64,000 bases of DNA from Methylocystis sp. IM3 (GTDB lineage Bacteria > Pseudomonadota > Alphaproteobacteria > Rhizobiales > Beijerinckiaceae): assembly GCF_038070105.1 (NCBI RefSeq), contig NZ_JBBPBZ010000002.1, positions 1,872,001 through 1,936,000 of the forward strand, in the 5' to 3' direction. A program made the position numbers and the translations under genes. Under the pieces are notes generated by a model, which made no database searches, was not told where the DNA came from, and saw only the letters and a program-made list of their open reading frames with translations. Position 1 is the first letter of the stretch. Each line of letters begins with the position of its first letter. Shown piece after piece: positions 8,862-17,374 of this stretch.

Positions 8862-9676
8862 GCGACGCGTTGAAGAACGCCTCGATTGCTCTGATCGGGG
8901 CCGGAAACATGGGGCTCGCCATGTTGGAGGGCTGGGCCAGCCAAGGCGCCCGCGGCACAGGGGTGGCCGTCGTCGAGCCCAATCCTTCACAGCGCCTTCG
9001 CGACCTCTGCGCCGTGCACGGATTCGCTCTGACCGGCGCGGCCGGGGCGCGCGACGCCGTGATCCTTGCCGTCAAGCCGCAAATGCTTGAGGCCGGGGCG
9101 GAGGCGGCCGCGCCCTTCGTTGGAGAGAGGTCTGTCGTCGTGTCCATCCTCGCCGGAAAGCGCGTCGAGGATATTGCGGCGCGTTTGCCCGCGGCTGGGG
9201 CCGTTGTGCGCGCCATGCCGAACACGCCCGCCGCTATTGGGCGCGGCATGACCGGCGCCTTCGCAAGCCCTGGGACCAAGGATTCCCAGCGGCTTCTGGC
9301 CGATGCGCTGCTCCGCGCGGCGGGGCAGGTGGAGTGGGTCGACAGCGAGGCGCTGATCGACGCCGTGACGGCGGTGTCCGGCTCCGGCCCCGCCTATGTT
9401 TTTCTGCTGGTCGAATGTCTGGCTGCGGCGGGAGTGGAGGCTGGCCTGCCGAAGGAGTTGGCCGAGCGGCTGGCGCGCGCCACTGTGGAGGGGGCGGGGG
9501 AGCTCCTTCATCGTCAGCCTGAGGCCAGCGCCGAAACGCTGCGCCAGCGCGTGACTTCGCCCGGCGGCACGACAGCCGCGGCGCTCGGCGTGCTGATGGC
9601 GGATGACGGGCTCGCGCCGCTCATGGCCCGCGCCGTGGGCGCCGCCAGGAAACGCGCTGCGGAGCTGTCCGGCTAG
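8858..9676 (+). CDS. proC: Pyrroline-5-carboxylate reductase
   Basis: A 272-residue enzyme that reduces pyrroline-5-carboxylate to proline with NAD(P)H. The Rossmann motif IALIGAGNMG is at residues 9-18. The C-terminal signature of the family reads TSPGGTTAAALGVL, and the substrate-loop motif AVSGSGPAYVFLLVE is intact. The start is GTG 8858, overlapping the stop of the YbjN gene (GTGA); an ATG far upstream in the same frame would run through that gene and is not used. Confidence 0.95.
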   Translation: MSDALKNASIALIGAGNMGLAMLEGWASQGARGTGVAVVEPNPSQRLRDLCAVHGFALTGAAGARDAVILAVKPQMLEAGAEAAAPFVGERSVVVSILAGKRVEDIAARLPAAGAVVRAMPNTPAAIGRGMTGAFASPGTKDSQRLLADALLRAAGQVEWVDSEALIDAVTAVSGSGPAYVFLLVECLAAAGVEAGLPKELAERLARATVEGAGELLHRQPEASAETLRQRVTSPGGTTAAALGVLMADDGLAPLMARAVGAARKRAAELSG

Positions 9677-9803
9677 CGTGCTTTTTTCGTTCAACATATG
9701 CGCCGTGGGCCGAAAACGGCGTCGAAGCGGCGCTTTTTCGCCTTGCCCGGTTGCGGCCCGGCAATAGATTAGCGAAAGAAGACGAAAACCGACATCGGAG
9801 ATC

Positions 9804-10472
9804 ATGATGAGCACTCGAAACAGGGTGATCGACGCCGCGATGAAGCTCGCGGGCCGCCGAGATTTCGGGGACGTCAGCCTGACCGACATCGCCAAGGAGT
9901 CCGACCTTTCACTGGCGGATCTGCGCGACCTGTTCCCCTCGAAGGGCGCGATCGTCGGCGGCTTTTCCCGGCGCATCGACCGGCAAGTGCTGGATGAATT
10001 CTCGGGGCTGAACTCTCACGATCCTGCGCGCGACCGTCTCTATGACGTTTTGCGCAAGCGGCTCGAGGCGCTGGAGCCCTACCACGAAGCCTTGTCGAGC
10101 ATCGCCCGCTGGGCGGCGCGCGACCCGATCACCTCGACGGCGCTCAACCGTGAGACGGTAAATTCCATGCGCTTCATGCTGGAGGCGGCGGACATCGACT
10201 GCGACGGCCCAGTCGGCTCGCTGAAGCTCCAGGGCCTCGCAATGGCCTGGGGCCGCGTGCTGGACGCCTGGTTCGAGAACGGCTTCTCTTTTGCGCTCGA
10301 GACGCTCGACCGTGAGATCGCGCGCGGCGAACGCTACGTCGAGCATGTCGAGGACTTCGCCCGCATCACCCGGCCCTTCACGGATATGGCGAACCGGCTG
10401 TTCGAATTCGGCGGCATGCGCCGCCGCCACGCCCATGCGGCGGACGACGACCATCCGCATTCGCACGCCTGA
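9804..10472 (+). CDS. TetR-family transcriptional regulator with His-rich tail
   Basis: A 222-residue protein. The N-terminal helix-turn-helix reads VSLTDIAKESDLSLADLRDL then FPSKGAIVGGF (about residues 25-55). A ligand-binding helical domain follows. The C-terminus HAHAADDDHPHSHA is a histidine/aspartate tail that could bind metal, or may just be a low-complexity end. The target is unknown. The gene is convergent with the histidine kinase gene, with a perfect hairpin between them. Confidence 0.75.
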   Translation: MMSTRNRVIDAAMKLAGRRDFGDVSLTDIAKESDLSLADLRDLFPSKGAIVGGFSRRIDRQVLDEFSGLNSHDPARDRLYDVLRKRLEALEPYHEALSSIARWAARDPITSTALNRETVNSMRFMLEAADIDCDGPVGSLKLQGLAMAWGRVLDAWFENGFSFALETLDREIARGERYVEHVEDFARITRPFTDMANRLFEFGGMRRRHAHAADDDHPHSHA

Positions 10473-10500
10473 GGCGGCGTAACGCGCCACCCCCGACACC

Positions 10501-10521
10501 CTCTCCCGCCCAGCGGGAGAG
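10501..10521. terminator. Perfect hairpin between convergent genes
   Basis: CTCTCCCGC-CCA-GCGGGAGAG is a 9-bp perfect stem with a 3-base loop between the TetR gene and the convergent kinase gene. There is no T-run on either side, so it is either a weak bidirectional terminator or a REP-like palindrome. Confidence 0.5.
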
Positions 10522-10533
10522 GAGACAGGAATG

Positions 10534-11904
10534 TTAGATCGGCAGCGTCACCGTCGCCCGCAAGCCGCCAAGGGGGCTGCGGTCCAGATTGATGTCCCCG
10601 CCGTGAGAGCGTGCGATATCTCGCGCGATGGCGAGGCCCAATCCGGAATTTCCATTATCCTGATTGCGCGCCTCGTCCAGGCGGTAGAAGGGCCGGAAGG
10701 CGTCTTCGCGCCGTTCGACCGGAATGCCCGGCCCATCGTCGTCGATGTGGATCATCATCATCTCGCCGTCATTCTCCAGCGAGAATTCGAGCTTAGCGCC
10801 GTAGCGCTGGGCGTTGCCCACGAGATTGGCGAGCAGACGCTTGATCGCGGCGGGCCGGGCGTCGAGCGTCGGATCGCCCTCTACCTTCAGCGCCACGGCG
10901 ATGCCGCGTCTTTCCGTGTCGGCCTTCAGCTCCTCCAGAATCATTCGCATGTCCGTCGGCGCCGACGCTTCGCCGCCGTCTCCGCGCGCGAAGGCGAGAT
11001 AGGCCTCAACCATCCGCTCCATCTCATCCACGTCCTTGCGCATCTCGCGCGCCTCGGCGCCGTCGCCCATCAGAGCCAGAGAAAGCTTGAAGCGCGTGAT
11101 GATCGTGCGCAGATCGTGCGAGACGCCGTTGAGCATGGTGGTGCGCTGCTCGATGGCGCGCTCCACGCGGCGCTTCATCTCCAGAAAAGCCGCGCCGGCC
11201 TGGCGCACTTCGCGCGCGCCGCGCGGGCTGAATTTCGCGTCGCGGCCCTTGCCGAACTCCTCCGCCGCCTGCGCGAGTCTGAGAATGGGGCGGATCTGGT
11301 TGCGCAGGAAGGAGGTGGCGATGGCGAGGATGATGACCGAGGCAATCGCCATCCACATGAAGAAAATATACGAGTTCGAGGCGTAGGCATGGGTGCGCGT
11401 GACCAGCATCCGCAGCGTCGCGTCGTCGAGGGCGACGCGGATCTCGATCAGATTGCCGGGCACATTGGTGTTGATCCAATAGGGCTGCATGAGCTTGCGC
11501 GACAATTCCTTGCTCAGCGCCTTGTCGAGCAGGGCGAAAAGCGACGGCTTCGTCAACGGCGGCGGCAGCGGCTCCCTGGGGAGAATCGACAGCTCCATGT
11601 TGAGATCCAGCGCCGCGATGCGACGCAGCTGGCTATGCTCGGCGTCGTCCGGGAAGGTCCGGTAAATGTCCACGACCGCTGCGGCCTGACGCGCGACGCC
11701 CGCCGAGAGGCGATAGGTCACGACCTCCCAGTGGCGTTCCATGAAGACATAAGCGACTGCCGATTGCAGCAGCACGACAGGCAGGATGACGATGAGCAAA
11801 GCGCGCGCGTAGAGACCCTTGGGCATGCGCGCATGCAGCCAGTCGGCAAAATTGCGCCACAGCTGACGCGGCGCGGACAGGACCTCGTTGATCACAAGCG
11901 ACAT
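10534..11904 (-). CDS. Sensor histidine kinase, EnvZ-like
   Basis: A 456-residue two-component kinase with two membrane segments (about residues 32-54 and 178-200) bracketing a periplasmic sensor region. A HAMP domain starts at RNQIRPILRLAQAAEEFGKG. The HisKA phosphoacceptor is H263 in GVSHDLRTIITR; the proline usual after HDLRT is Ile here. The ATP-binding domain has LVGNAQRYG (N box), DDDGPGIP (G1) and SGLGLAIARDI (G2). It should phosphorylate the response regulator encoded 9 bases upstream. The signal is unknown; EnvZ relatives sense osmolarity. Confidence 0.92.
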   Translation of the reverse strand: MSLVINEVLSAPRQLWRNFADWLHARMPKGLYARALLIVILPVVLLQSAVAYVFMERHWEVVTYRLSAGVARQAAAVVDIYRTFPDDAEHSQLRRIAALDLNMELSILPREPLPPPLTKPSLFALLDKALSKELSRKLMQPYWINTNVPGNLIEIRVALDDATLRMLVTRTHAYASNSYIFFMWMAIASVIILAIATSFLRNQIRPILRLAQAAEEFGKGRDAKFSPRGAREVRQAGAAFLEMKRRVERAIEQRTTMLNGVSHDLRTIITRFKLSLALMGDGAEAREMRKDVDEMERMVEAYLAFARGDGGEASAPTDMRMILEELKADTERRGIAVALKVEGDPTLDARPAAIKRLLANLVGNAQRYGAKLEFSLENDGEMMMIHIDDDGPGIPVERREDAFRPFYRLDEARNQDNGNSGLGLAIARDIARSHGGDINLDRSPLGGLRATVTLPI

Positions 11905-11913
11905 CTGACGCCT

Positions 11914-12654
11914 CTAGCCTTGCATTTTGAACGGCGACTCGACGAGCAGCCGGTAGCCTTGGCCGCGCACCGTCTGCAAGTGGCGCGGCGCATTGGGATC
12001 GGTCTCGATCTTGCGGCGCAGGCGGGCGATTTCCACATCGACCGTCCGCTCGGACGCTCTGTGTTCGCACGTCCGACTGGCCAGAGTCTGACGGGAGACA
12101 ATGGCGCCCGCGTGATGAACGAGTGTCTGCAACAGGTTCCGCTCGCGGGTCGTGAGCCGCACGGGTTCGCCCGCGCGCGTGAGTTCGCCCCGCGAGGGAT
12201 CATAGGCGAAGGGGCCAAAGCGCACCAAGGGATCCGGCGGCCCGGAGCGCCGCACGCGGCGCAGAATGCTGGCGATGCGCAGCGACAATTCACGCGGATC
12301 GAAGGGCTTGGCGAGATAATCGTCGACGCCGGCCTCGAGTCCCTCGACGCGATTCGCGGTCTCGGCCAATGCGGTGAGCATCAGGATCGGCGCCGAGCGC
12401 AGGGGCTCCGGCCCCTCGCGCAGCCGCGCGGCGAAGGCGGTGCCGCGCTCGCCCGGCATCATCACATCGAGCACGATGAGGTCGAAGGCGAAATCGCGCA
12501 GCCGCTGCGTCGCTTCTTCGGCGCTGGCCGCGGAGCTGACGAGATAGCCTTCCGCCGCGAGATAGCGCGCGAGTAGCATGCGGATGCGCTTGTCGTCGTC
12601 AACGACGAGGATATGCGCGTTTTTGGACAGAGCGGCAGCGGCGGCGACGCTCAT
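11914..12654 (-). CDS. Response regulator, OmpR family
   Basis: A 246-residue DNA-binding regulator. The receiver domain has the acidic pair in LVVDDDKRIR, phosphoacceptor D63 (LIVLDVMMPGERG) and K116 (YLAKPFDP). A winged helix follows, with ARLRRKIETDPNAPRHLQTV and RGQGYRL typical of OmpR/PhoB. It pairs with the EnvZ-like kinase gene 9 bases downstream. Its start overlaps the stop of the MarR gene by 4 bases, so all three are probably one operon. Confidence 0.93.
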   Translation of the reverse strand: MSVAAAAALSKNAHILVVDDDKRIRMLLARYLAAEGYLVSSAASAEEATQRLRDFAFDLIVLDVMMPGERGTAFAARLREGPEPLRSAPILMLTALAETANRVEGLEAGVDDYLAKPFDPRELSLRIASILRRVRRSGPPDPLVRFGPFAYDPSRGELTRAGEPVRLTTRERNLLQTLVHHAGAIVSRQTLASRTCEHRASERTVDVEIARLRRKIETDPNAPRHLQTVRGQGYRLLVESPFKMQG

Positions 12655-13238
12655 GATCGCACGCCCCGGCCGATGTCGAGCCGGCCGAGATGCGCGCGCA
12701 CGCGCTCGCGCTCCTCGGGGTCCAGCATGGCGAAGAGGAATTCGGCCGCCGCGCCGCGCGTCTCGCCGGGCAGCGACTCCAGCACCCGGCGGAAACGCGC
12801 CGATTGCAGCGCCGCGAGCTCGCGCGCCAGCTGGCCCCCGCGCGGCGTCGGATAGAGCAGGCGCTGGCGGCGGTCGGCCGCCCCCGCGCGCGCCTCGACG
12901 AAGCCCGCGTCAAGGAGTTGCTTGAGCACACGGTTGAGGCTCTGCTTGGTGATCTTGAGAATCTCGAGCAGCGACGCGATGGTCAGTCCTGGCCGTCGGC
13001 TGACAAAATGCAGCACGCGGTGATGGGCGCGGCCGAAGCCGTAATTCTCCAGCAGCCGGTCGGCGTCGCCGACGAAGTCCCGATAGGCGAAGAAAAACAG
13101 CTCCACGAGGTCGAGCGCCTCCGCGTCGTCCTCGGCGCCCAAGGCCGGGCGGGCGCCGCGCATCGGCTCGGCGGGCGCCAGATCTGTCAGCGCCTCCTGC
13201 GCCCGCGCGGTTGTCTTTCGCTGGAGAAGCTCGCTCAA
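12651..13238 (-). CDS. MarR-family transcriptional regulator
   Basis: A 195-residue protein with a winged helix: RAHHRVLHFVSRRPGLTIAS then LLEILKITKQSLNRVLKQL (recognition helix) and the wing FVEARAGAADRRQRLLYPT (DRR motif). The N-terminus has an acidic extension. It is first in a three-gene operon with the response regulator and kinase and diverges from ilvE. A GTCA-n7-TGAC inverted repeat in the shared promoter region is a candidate autoregulatory site. Confidence 0.88.
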   Translation of the reverse strand: MSELLQRKTTARAQEALTDLAPAEPMRGARPALGAEDDAEALDLVELFFFAYRDFVGDADRLLENYGFGRAHHRVLHFVSRRPGLTIASLLEILKITKQSLNRVLKQLLDAGFVEARAGAADRRQRLLYPTPRGGQLARELAALQSARFRRVLESLPGETRGAAAEFLFAMLDPEERERVRAHLGRLDIGRGVRS

Positions 13239-13276
13239 ACGCCGACTCCGGCCCGATCCTCATGAGACGCTTTTAC

Positions 13277-13291
13277 GTCAGCTATATTGAC
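13277..13291. promoter_or_regulatory. Candidate MarR operator in the marR-ilvE divergent region
   Basis: GTCAGCTATATTGAC is an inverted repeat (GTCA-n7-TGAC) with an AT-rich centre resembling a -10 box. It lies 39 bases upstream of the MarR start and 88 bases upstream of ilvE. MarR proteins usually bind such 15-20 bp palindromes. Confidence 0.4.
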
Positions 13292-13378
13292 ATATTTCCG
13301 GCCGATGGCTAGTGCTGGCGTGTAGCGTCCAAGCGGCCGTTCGGCCCTCCCCAGGGCGCCGCTTTCCCGGAGCCTGCC

Positions 13379-14251
13379 ATGAGTGTCCCGCCCTTCGATC
13401 AGCGCGACGGATTCATTTGGTACAACGGCGCGCTCGTTCCATGGCGCGACGCAAAGCTGCATGTTCTCTCGCACGGCCTGCATTATGGCTCTTGCGTCTT
13501 CGAGGGCGAACGCGCCTATGGGGGCAAGATCTTCAAGTCGCGCGAGCATTCCGAGCGGTTCAAGCGTTCGGCTCAGATTCTCGACTTCGAGATTCCCTAC
13601 TCGCTCGACGAGCTGGACGCCGCCAAGGACGCGACGCTCAAGGCCAATAATCTCGTCAATTCCTATGTTCGTCCAGTAGCCTGGCGCGGCAGCGAGATGA
13701 TGGCGGTCGCGGCGCAGAATTCCACCATCAACGTCGCCATCGCGGTGTGGGACTGGCCGAGCATGTTCGACATCGCGACGAAGATGAAGGGCATCAAGCT
13801 CGACATCGCCGAATATCGCCGGCCCGACCCGCAGACCGCGCCGTCCATGGCCAAGGCGGCGGGTCTTTACATGATCTGTACCATCTCCAAGCACCGCGCC
13901 GAGCGCCGCGGCTATGCGGACGCGCTGATGCTGGACTGGCAGGGCAGGGTGGCCGAATGCACCGGCGCCAATGTCTTCTTCGTGAAGGACGGCGCGCTGC
14001 ATACGCCGATCGCCGACTGCTTCCTCGACGGCATCACGCGCCGCACCGTGATCGATCTCGCCAAGAAGCGAGGCATCGAGGTGATCGAGCGGCGCATCAT
14101 GCCCGACGAACTGGCGAGCTTCGAGGAATGCTTCATCTGCGGCACCGGGGCGGAAGTCACGCCGGTCGCCGAGATCGGGCCTTATCATTTCGTCCCCGGC
14201 GCCCTGTCGCGCGCCCTGGTCGAGGATTACGACAAGGCCGTCAACGCCTGA
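13379..14251 (+). CDS. ilvE: Branched-chain amino acid aminotransferase
   Basis: A 290-residue fold-type IV PLP enzyme that transfers the amino group for Leu, Ile and Val synthesis. HVLSHGLHYGSCVFEGERAY is the typical N-terminal block. The PLP lysine is K159 in PSMAKAAGLY. The conserved acidic C-terminal block ALMLDWQGRVAECTGANVFF follows. Length is normal. ATG 13379 follows the CGGAGC upstream. It diverges from the MarR gene and ends before a strong hairpin terminator. Confidence 0.9.
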   Translation: MSVPPFDQRDGFIWYNGALVPWRDAKLHVLSHGLHYGSCVFEGERAYGGKIFKSREHSERFKRSAQILDFEIPYSLDELDAAKDATLKANNLVNSYVRPVAWRGSEMMAVAAQNSTINVAIAVWDWPSMFDIATKMKGIKLDIAEYRRPDPQTAPSMAKAAGLYMICTISKHRAERRGYADALMLDWQGRVAECTGANVFFVKDGALHTPIADCFLDGITRRTVIDLAKKRGIEVIERRIMPDELASFEECFICGTGAEVTPVAEIGPYHFVPGALSRALVEDYDKAVNA

Positions 14252-14281
14252 AATCCTTTGAACTAAGGTAAACGTTTTGAG

Positions 14282-14310
14282 CGGCGGCCCAACAGGGCCG
14301 CCGTTTCCTT
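14282..14310 (+). terminator. Rho-independent terminator after ilvE
   Basis: CGGCGGCCC-AACA-GGGCCGCCG forms a 9-bp GC stem and is followed by TTTCCTTTT. The position, 30 bases after the ilvE stop and before a convergent gene, fits termination of ilvE. Confidence 0.8.
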
Positions 14311-14343
14311 TTCAGTAGAGGACACATTTCAGTAGAGGATGCA
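14310..14343. repeat. 17-bp tandem duplication
   Basis: TTTCAGTAGAGGACACA at 14310-14326 is followed directly by TTTCAGTAGAGGATGCA at 14327-14343 (15 of 17 identical). It sits just beyond the 3' end of the Tyr-rich gene, within an open continuation of another frame of that gene. Confidence 0.7.
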
Positions 14344-14386
14344 TTGGCATCGCTGCCGCAGGCCGCGATAGGGCCGATAGGCAGCA

Positions 14387-14782
14387 TTATAGTAGCCCGC
14401 CGGATCGCCAGGCTGGCGCATAATATCCGCGCGCATAGGTTCGATAAGCATAGTAGGGCTGCGGATAATAAAGCGGCGCCGCATAGTCGCGGCTGACGTA
14501 GATATCGGCGGCGCTGTAGGCTGCGCGGCGGTAAGGCCCGCCGCCATAACCGCCTGCGGGATACTGGTAGCCGCCATAGTAATAGGCCTGATCATAACCG
14601 ACGGGGCCAACCACGACATTCGGCGCCCGAGCGCCATAGCCATGGCTGTAGACATAACCGGGCGGGGGCGCATAACCGCCGCCGAAAAATGGCTCGTCGA
14701 GATCGGACGCCCGAGCCGCGCTCGCCGCGGAAAGGCCGGCTGCGATCAGTAGCAAAGATTTAAAAACCGGGACGATACGCAC
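14387..14782 (-). CDS. Secreted Tyr/Gly-rich protein, 131 aa
   Basis: The signal peptide (VRIVPVFKSLLLIAAGLSAA, cleavage near ARAS) is followed by a low-complexity region dominated by Tyr, Gly, Ala and Pro (for example DQAYYYGGYQYPAGGYGGG). The GTG at 14782 is chosen because AGGAGA stands 6-7 bases upstream; the ATG at 14803 has no such site. The function is unknown; similar proteins are envelope-associated. Beyond the stop at 14387 another frame stays open to 14329 and also reads Tyr-rich (YYNAAYRPYRGLRQ), so a -1 frameshift may have shortened it. Confidence 0.65.
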   Translation of the reverse strand: MRIVPVFKSLLLIAAGLSAASAARASDLDEPFFGGGYAPPPGYVYSHGYGARAPNVVVGPVGYDQAYYYGGYQYPAGGYGGGPYRRAAYSAADIYVSRDYAAPLYYPQPYYAYRTYARGYYAPAWRSGGLL

Positions 14783-14808
14783 GTTACTTCTCCTCTTACA
14801 CATTTCGG

Positions 14809-15375
14809 TCAGTGGCGGACCTCGCGCCGCGCGCCGCCGCGCGCCGTCCGCTGGTTTTCGACCGGCAAATAGATGATGTTCGCCGAAGGCCGCTCGACTC
14901 CGGCCGCCTCATCGGCGGCCTTGTGCGGCTGGGACTCCTCGCCTTCGGGCGCGCGCGCGGGCGTCAGGCGGCTGTAGCCGTCGTCGCCGTAGAAAACGCC
15001 GCCGCCGCCATAGAAGCCGCCATCGCGACGACGATTGTCGAAGTGGTTGTAGGTAAGGATATTGGCGGACACGCCGGCCCCCGCGGAACCGCCGCTGTCG
15101 CCGCCGCCGTAGCCGGAGTAGCCGCCGCCCCAAAACGGGCCGAAGGCGTTCGTATAGCCCCGCCAGGAGCCGCCGTTCCAGCCGGCCGCGCCGGTCGGAC
15201 CCTGACCCGGCGCATAGGCGCCGGCGCCGACGCCGGGCAGCGCAGAAGGCGGCGGCGGACCGCCACCGCCAGGATGCCCTCCGCCAAAGCCGCCGGCAGC
15301 CTGCGCGAGGGCAAGGCCCGACTGCATGAGCGCGCCCGCCAGGGCGGCCGCGCGCAGTCCCGATTTGAAACACAT
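14809..15375 (-). CDS. Secreted Gly-rich protein, 188 aa
   Basis: The signal peptide MCFKSGLRAAALAGALMQSG (cleavage near LALAQA) is followed by a Gly/Pro/Ser-rich region (GGFGGGHPGGGGPPPP; FWGGGYSGYGGGDSGGS) and a more ordinary C-terminal part. ATG 15375 has AGGAGG 9 bases upstream. No domain is recognised. It precedes the Tyr-rich secreted gene by 26 bases in the same direction, so they are probably expressed together as envelope or surface components. Confidence 0.7.
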   Translation of the reverse strand: MCFKSGLRAAALAGALMQSGLALAQAAGGFGGGHPGGGGPPPPSALPGVGAGAYAPGQGPTGAAGWNGGSWRGYTNAFGPFWGGGYSGYGGGDSGGSAGAGVSANILTYNHFDNRRRDGGFYGGGGVFYGDDGYSRLTPARAPEGEESQPHKAADEAAGVERPSANIIYLPVENQRTARGGARREVRH

Positions 15376-15487
15376 GACTGACGCCCTCCTGTTTATCGAA
15401 CCAGTTCGGGACGCGTTGCGTCGGAACAGTTCGAATTCCGCGCGACAGCGTCGCACCGGGAGAGGAAGGGCAATCTTCGTTCCGGGA

Positions 15488-16936
15488 TCAGCCGCTCATG
15501 CGCGCCTTGATCGCATGTTCCGCAAGCGTCTTGCCGAGCGACCACACCGCCGAGGACTTGTGCGCGTCGGCGATGACGGCGTCGAACGCGCTTTCGATCC
15601 AGTCGCAATCCGAGTCGCTGATGTTGAGCGGCGGCAGCAGCTTGATCGTCGGATTGGCGTGGCCGGCGACCTGGGTGAGAACCTTGTGGTCCTTGAAGAG
15701 CGGAATGCAGATGAGCTGTCCGAAGAGGCCGGAGCTCGCCGTCTCCAGCAGGTTCCAGGTCGCTTTCAGCATGAGAGACTTCGGCGGGCCGAATTCGACG
15801 CCGATCATCAGGCCGCGGCCGCGCACGTCGGAGATGAGCTCATAGCCATCCGCCATTCTCTGGAAAGCGGCGAGCAGGCGCGCGCCCTTCTCGGCGGCGT
15901 TCTCCATGACGCGTTCGTTCTCGATGACCTCGAGAGTGGCGACGCCCGCCGCCATGGCGAGGTCGTTCTTGCTGAAGGTCGACCCGTGCACGACGGCCCG
16001 GTCCATGCGGTCGAAGACCTTGTCGAAGACCCACTTGCGCGTGAGAACCGCGCCGACCGGCACATGGCCGCCCGAGAGCGCCTTGGCCACCACGATCATG
16101 TCAGGCTCCACGCCGGGGCAATAGTCGATTGCGAAGAATTTGCCGGTGCGGCCGAGGCCCGTCTGGATTTCGTCCGCGACGAATAGCGTCCCGTATTTGC
16201 GGCAGAGCGCCTGTGCGCCGGCGAGATAATCGTCGGCGGGAATGTTGACGCCCTTGCCCTGAATGGGTTCGACGAAGAAGGCGGCGACATCGCGCCCCGC
16301 GAGCGCCCGTTCGAGGGCCGGAAGGTCGTCGAAGGGAATCTCCTGCGTGTGAGGCAGCAGCGGCCCGAAGCCCTTCTTGAAGATCTCGTCGCCGTTCATC
16401 GACAGCGAGCCATAGGTGAGGCCGTGGAAGGAATGGGCGCAGTGGAGAATGCCGGGACGCCCCGTCGCCGCGCGGGCGAATTTGATGGCGGCCTCTACCG
16501 ACTCCGCGCCGGAATTGGCGAAAAACACCTTCTCGAGATAGGGGGCGCGCGCGATGAGCTTCTCGGCGAGGATGCCGGCGAGCGTCGAGACGTCGAGCTG
16601 CACCAGATTGGCGAATTCTCCGTCGAGCACGCTGACGAGCGCCTCGCGGACGGCAGGATGGTTGCGCCCGACCGCGAAGACGCCCCAGCCGCTGAGCAGA
16701 TCGAGGTAGCGGTCGCCCTTGCGATCCCACAGATAGGGACCGAGACCGCGCGTGAAACCGACGTCGTAGCCGATCGTCTTGAGAACCCGCACCCACATTT
16801 CGTTGAGATATTTGGAGTGCAGCGCGAAACGTTCGTCCTCGCGAGCCGCGACGAGCGCCGCAAGATCATAAGGATCGGCGTGGGCGACGCTTTTCACGGC
16901 GGAAGCGCTCGACGGCGCGGTCGACAGATCGGTCAT
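15488..16936 (-). CDS. Class III PLP aminotransferase, HpnO-like
   Basis: A 482-residue fold-type I aminotransferase. The cofactor region reads NSGAESVEAAIKFARAATGR, then FVADEIQTGLGRTGKFFA (Asp and phosphate-binding residues) and the PLP lysine in VVAKALSGGHVPVGA. The N-terminal extension, the HGSTFSKNDLAMAAGV segment and the length resemble HpnO, which makes aminobacteriohopanetriol in hopanoid producers; acetylornithine-type relatives are the alternative. No other hopanoid gene is in the window. ATG 16936 is the first plausible start. The gene stands alone. Confidence 0.75.
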   Translation of the reverse strand: MTDLSTAPSSASAVKSVAHADPYDLAALVAAREDERFALHSKYLNEMWVRVLKTIGYDVGFTRGLGPYLWDRKGDRYLDLLSGWGVFAVGRNHPAVREALVSVLDGEFANLVQLDVSTLAGILAEKLIARAPYLEKVFFANSGAESVEAAIKFARAATGRPGILHCAHSFHGLTYGSLSMNGDEIFKKGFGPLLPHTQEIPFDDLPALERALAGRDVAAFFVEPIQGKGVNIPADDYLAGAQALCRKYGTLFVADEIQTGLGRTGKFFAIDYCPGVEPDMIVVAKALSGGHVPVGAVLTRKWVFDKVFDRMDRAVVHGSTFSKNDLAMAAGVATLEVIENERVMENAAEKGARLLAAFQRMADGYELISDVRGRGLMIGVEFGPPKSLMLKATWNLLETASSGLFGQLICIPLFKDHKVLTQVAGHANPTIKLLPPLNISDSDCDWIESAFDAVIADAHKSSAVWSLGKTLAEHAIKARMSG

Positions 16937-17374
16937 GCGGCGGCTCCACGTGGGACGAGAAAAACGGGCGCGGGCGCGAGAACGGCCCGGTCCGCCTTCG
17001 TTTCGATTGCGCGCCCCGGCCGATTTGTCAAATGTGGCGGGGCGGGAATTCACATCGGGTTTCCGGGCTTTGGCGGCGTACCGTGGCCGTCGCAGGCGCG
17101 CCGACGGGCGCCCGAATCCGGAACTGACCGAAAAGCGTTTTGGTTTGAATCTCTTGCGCATATCCCGGGGAAAAACTGAGCCTTGGAGAGCTTTGCTCGC
17201 TCCCCGTGTATCCACAGCGTTTCGCGTCTGGGAGAAAATTCTCTGGTTGGATGGTCCGCCGTCGATGTTATCTTCTTTTTAGCGATTCATTTGCCACGCA
17301 GCGATTCGAGATTCTGATTGCTCGCTGTCTGCGCCGGTCGAATGCTCTGGATCAGCACTGGGGGAGTTGGTCGG
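16937..17374. other. Divergent intergenic region with a weak promoter candidate
   Basis: No gene is supported here. TTGGAT at 17247-17252 and TATCTT at 17269-17274 with a 16-base spacer could form a promoter for the double cold-shock gene, leaving a leader of about 95 bases. The part next to the aminotransferase start has no clear motif. Confidence 0.35.

Noticed and set aside
10531..12576. 681-codon plus-strand frame
   Set aside because: Antisense of the histidine kinase and response regulator genes.
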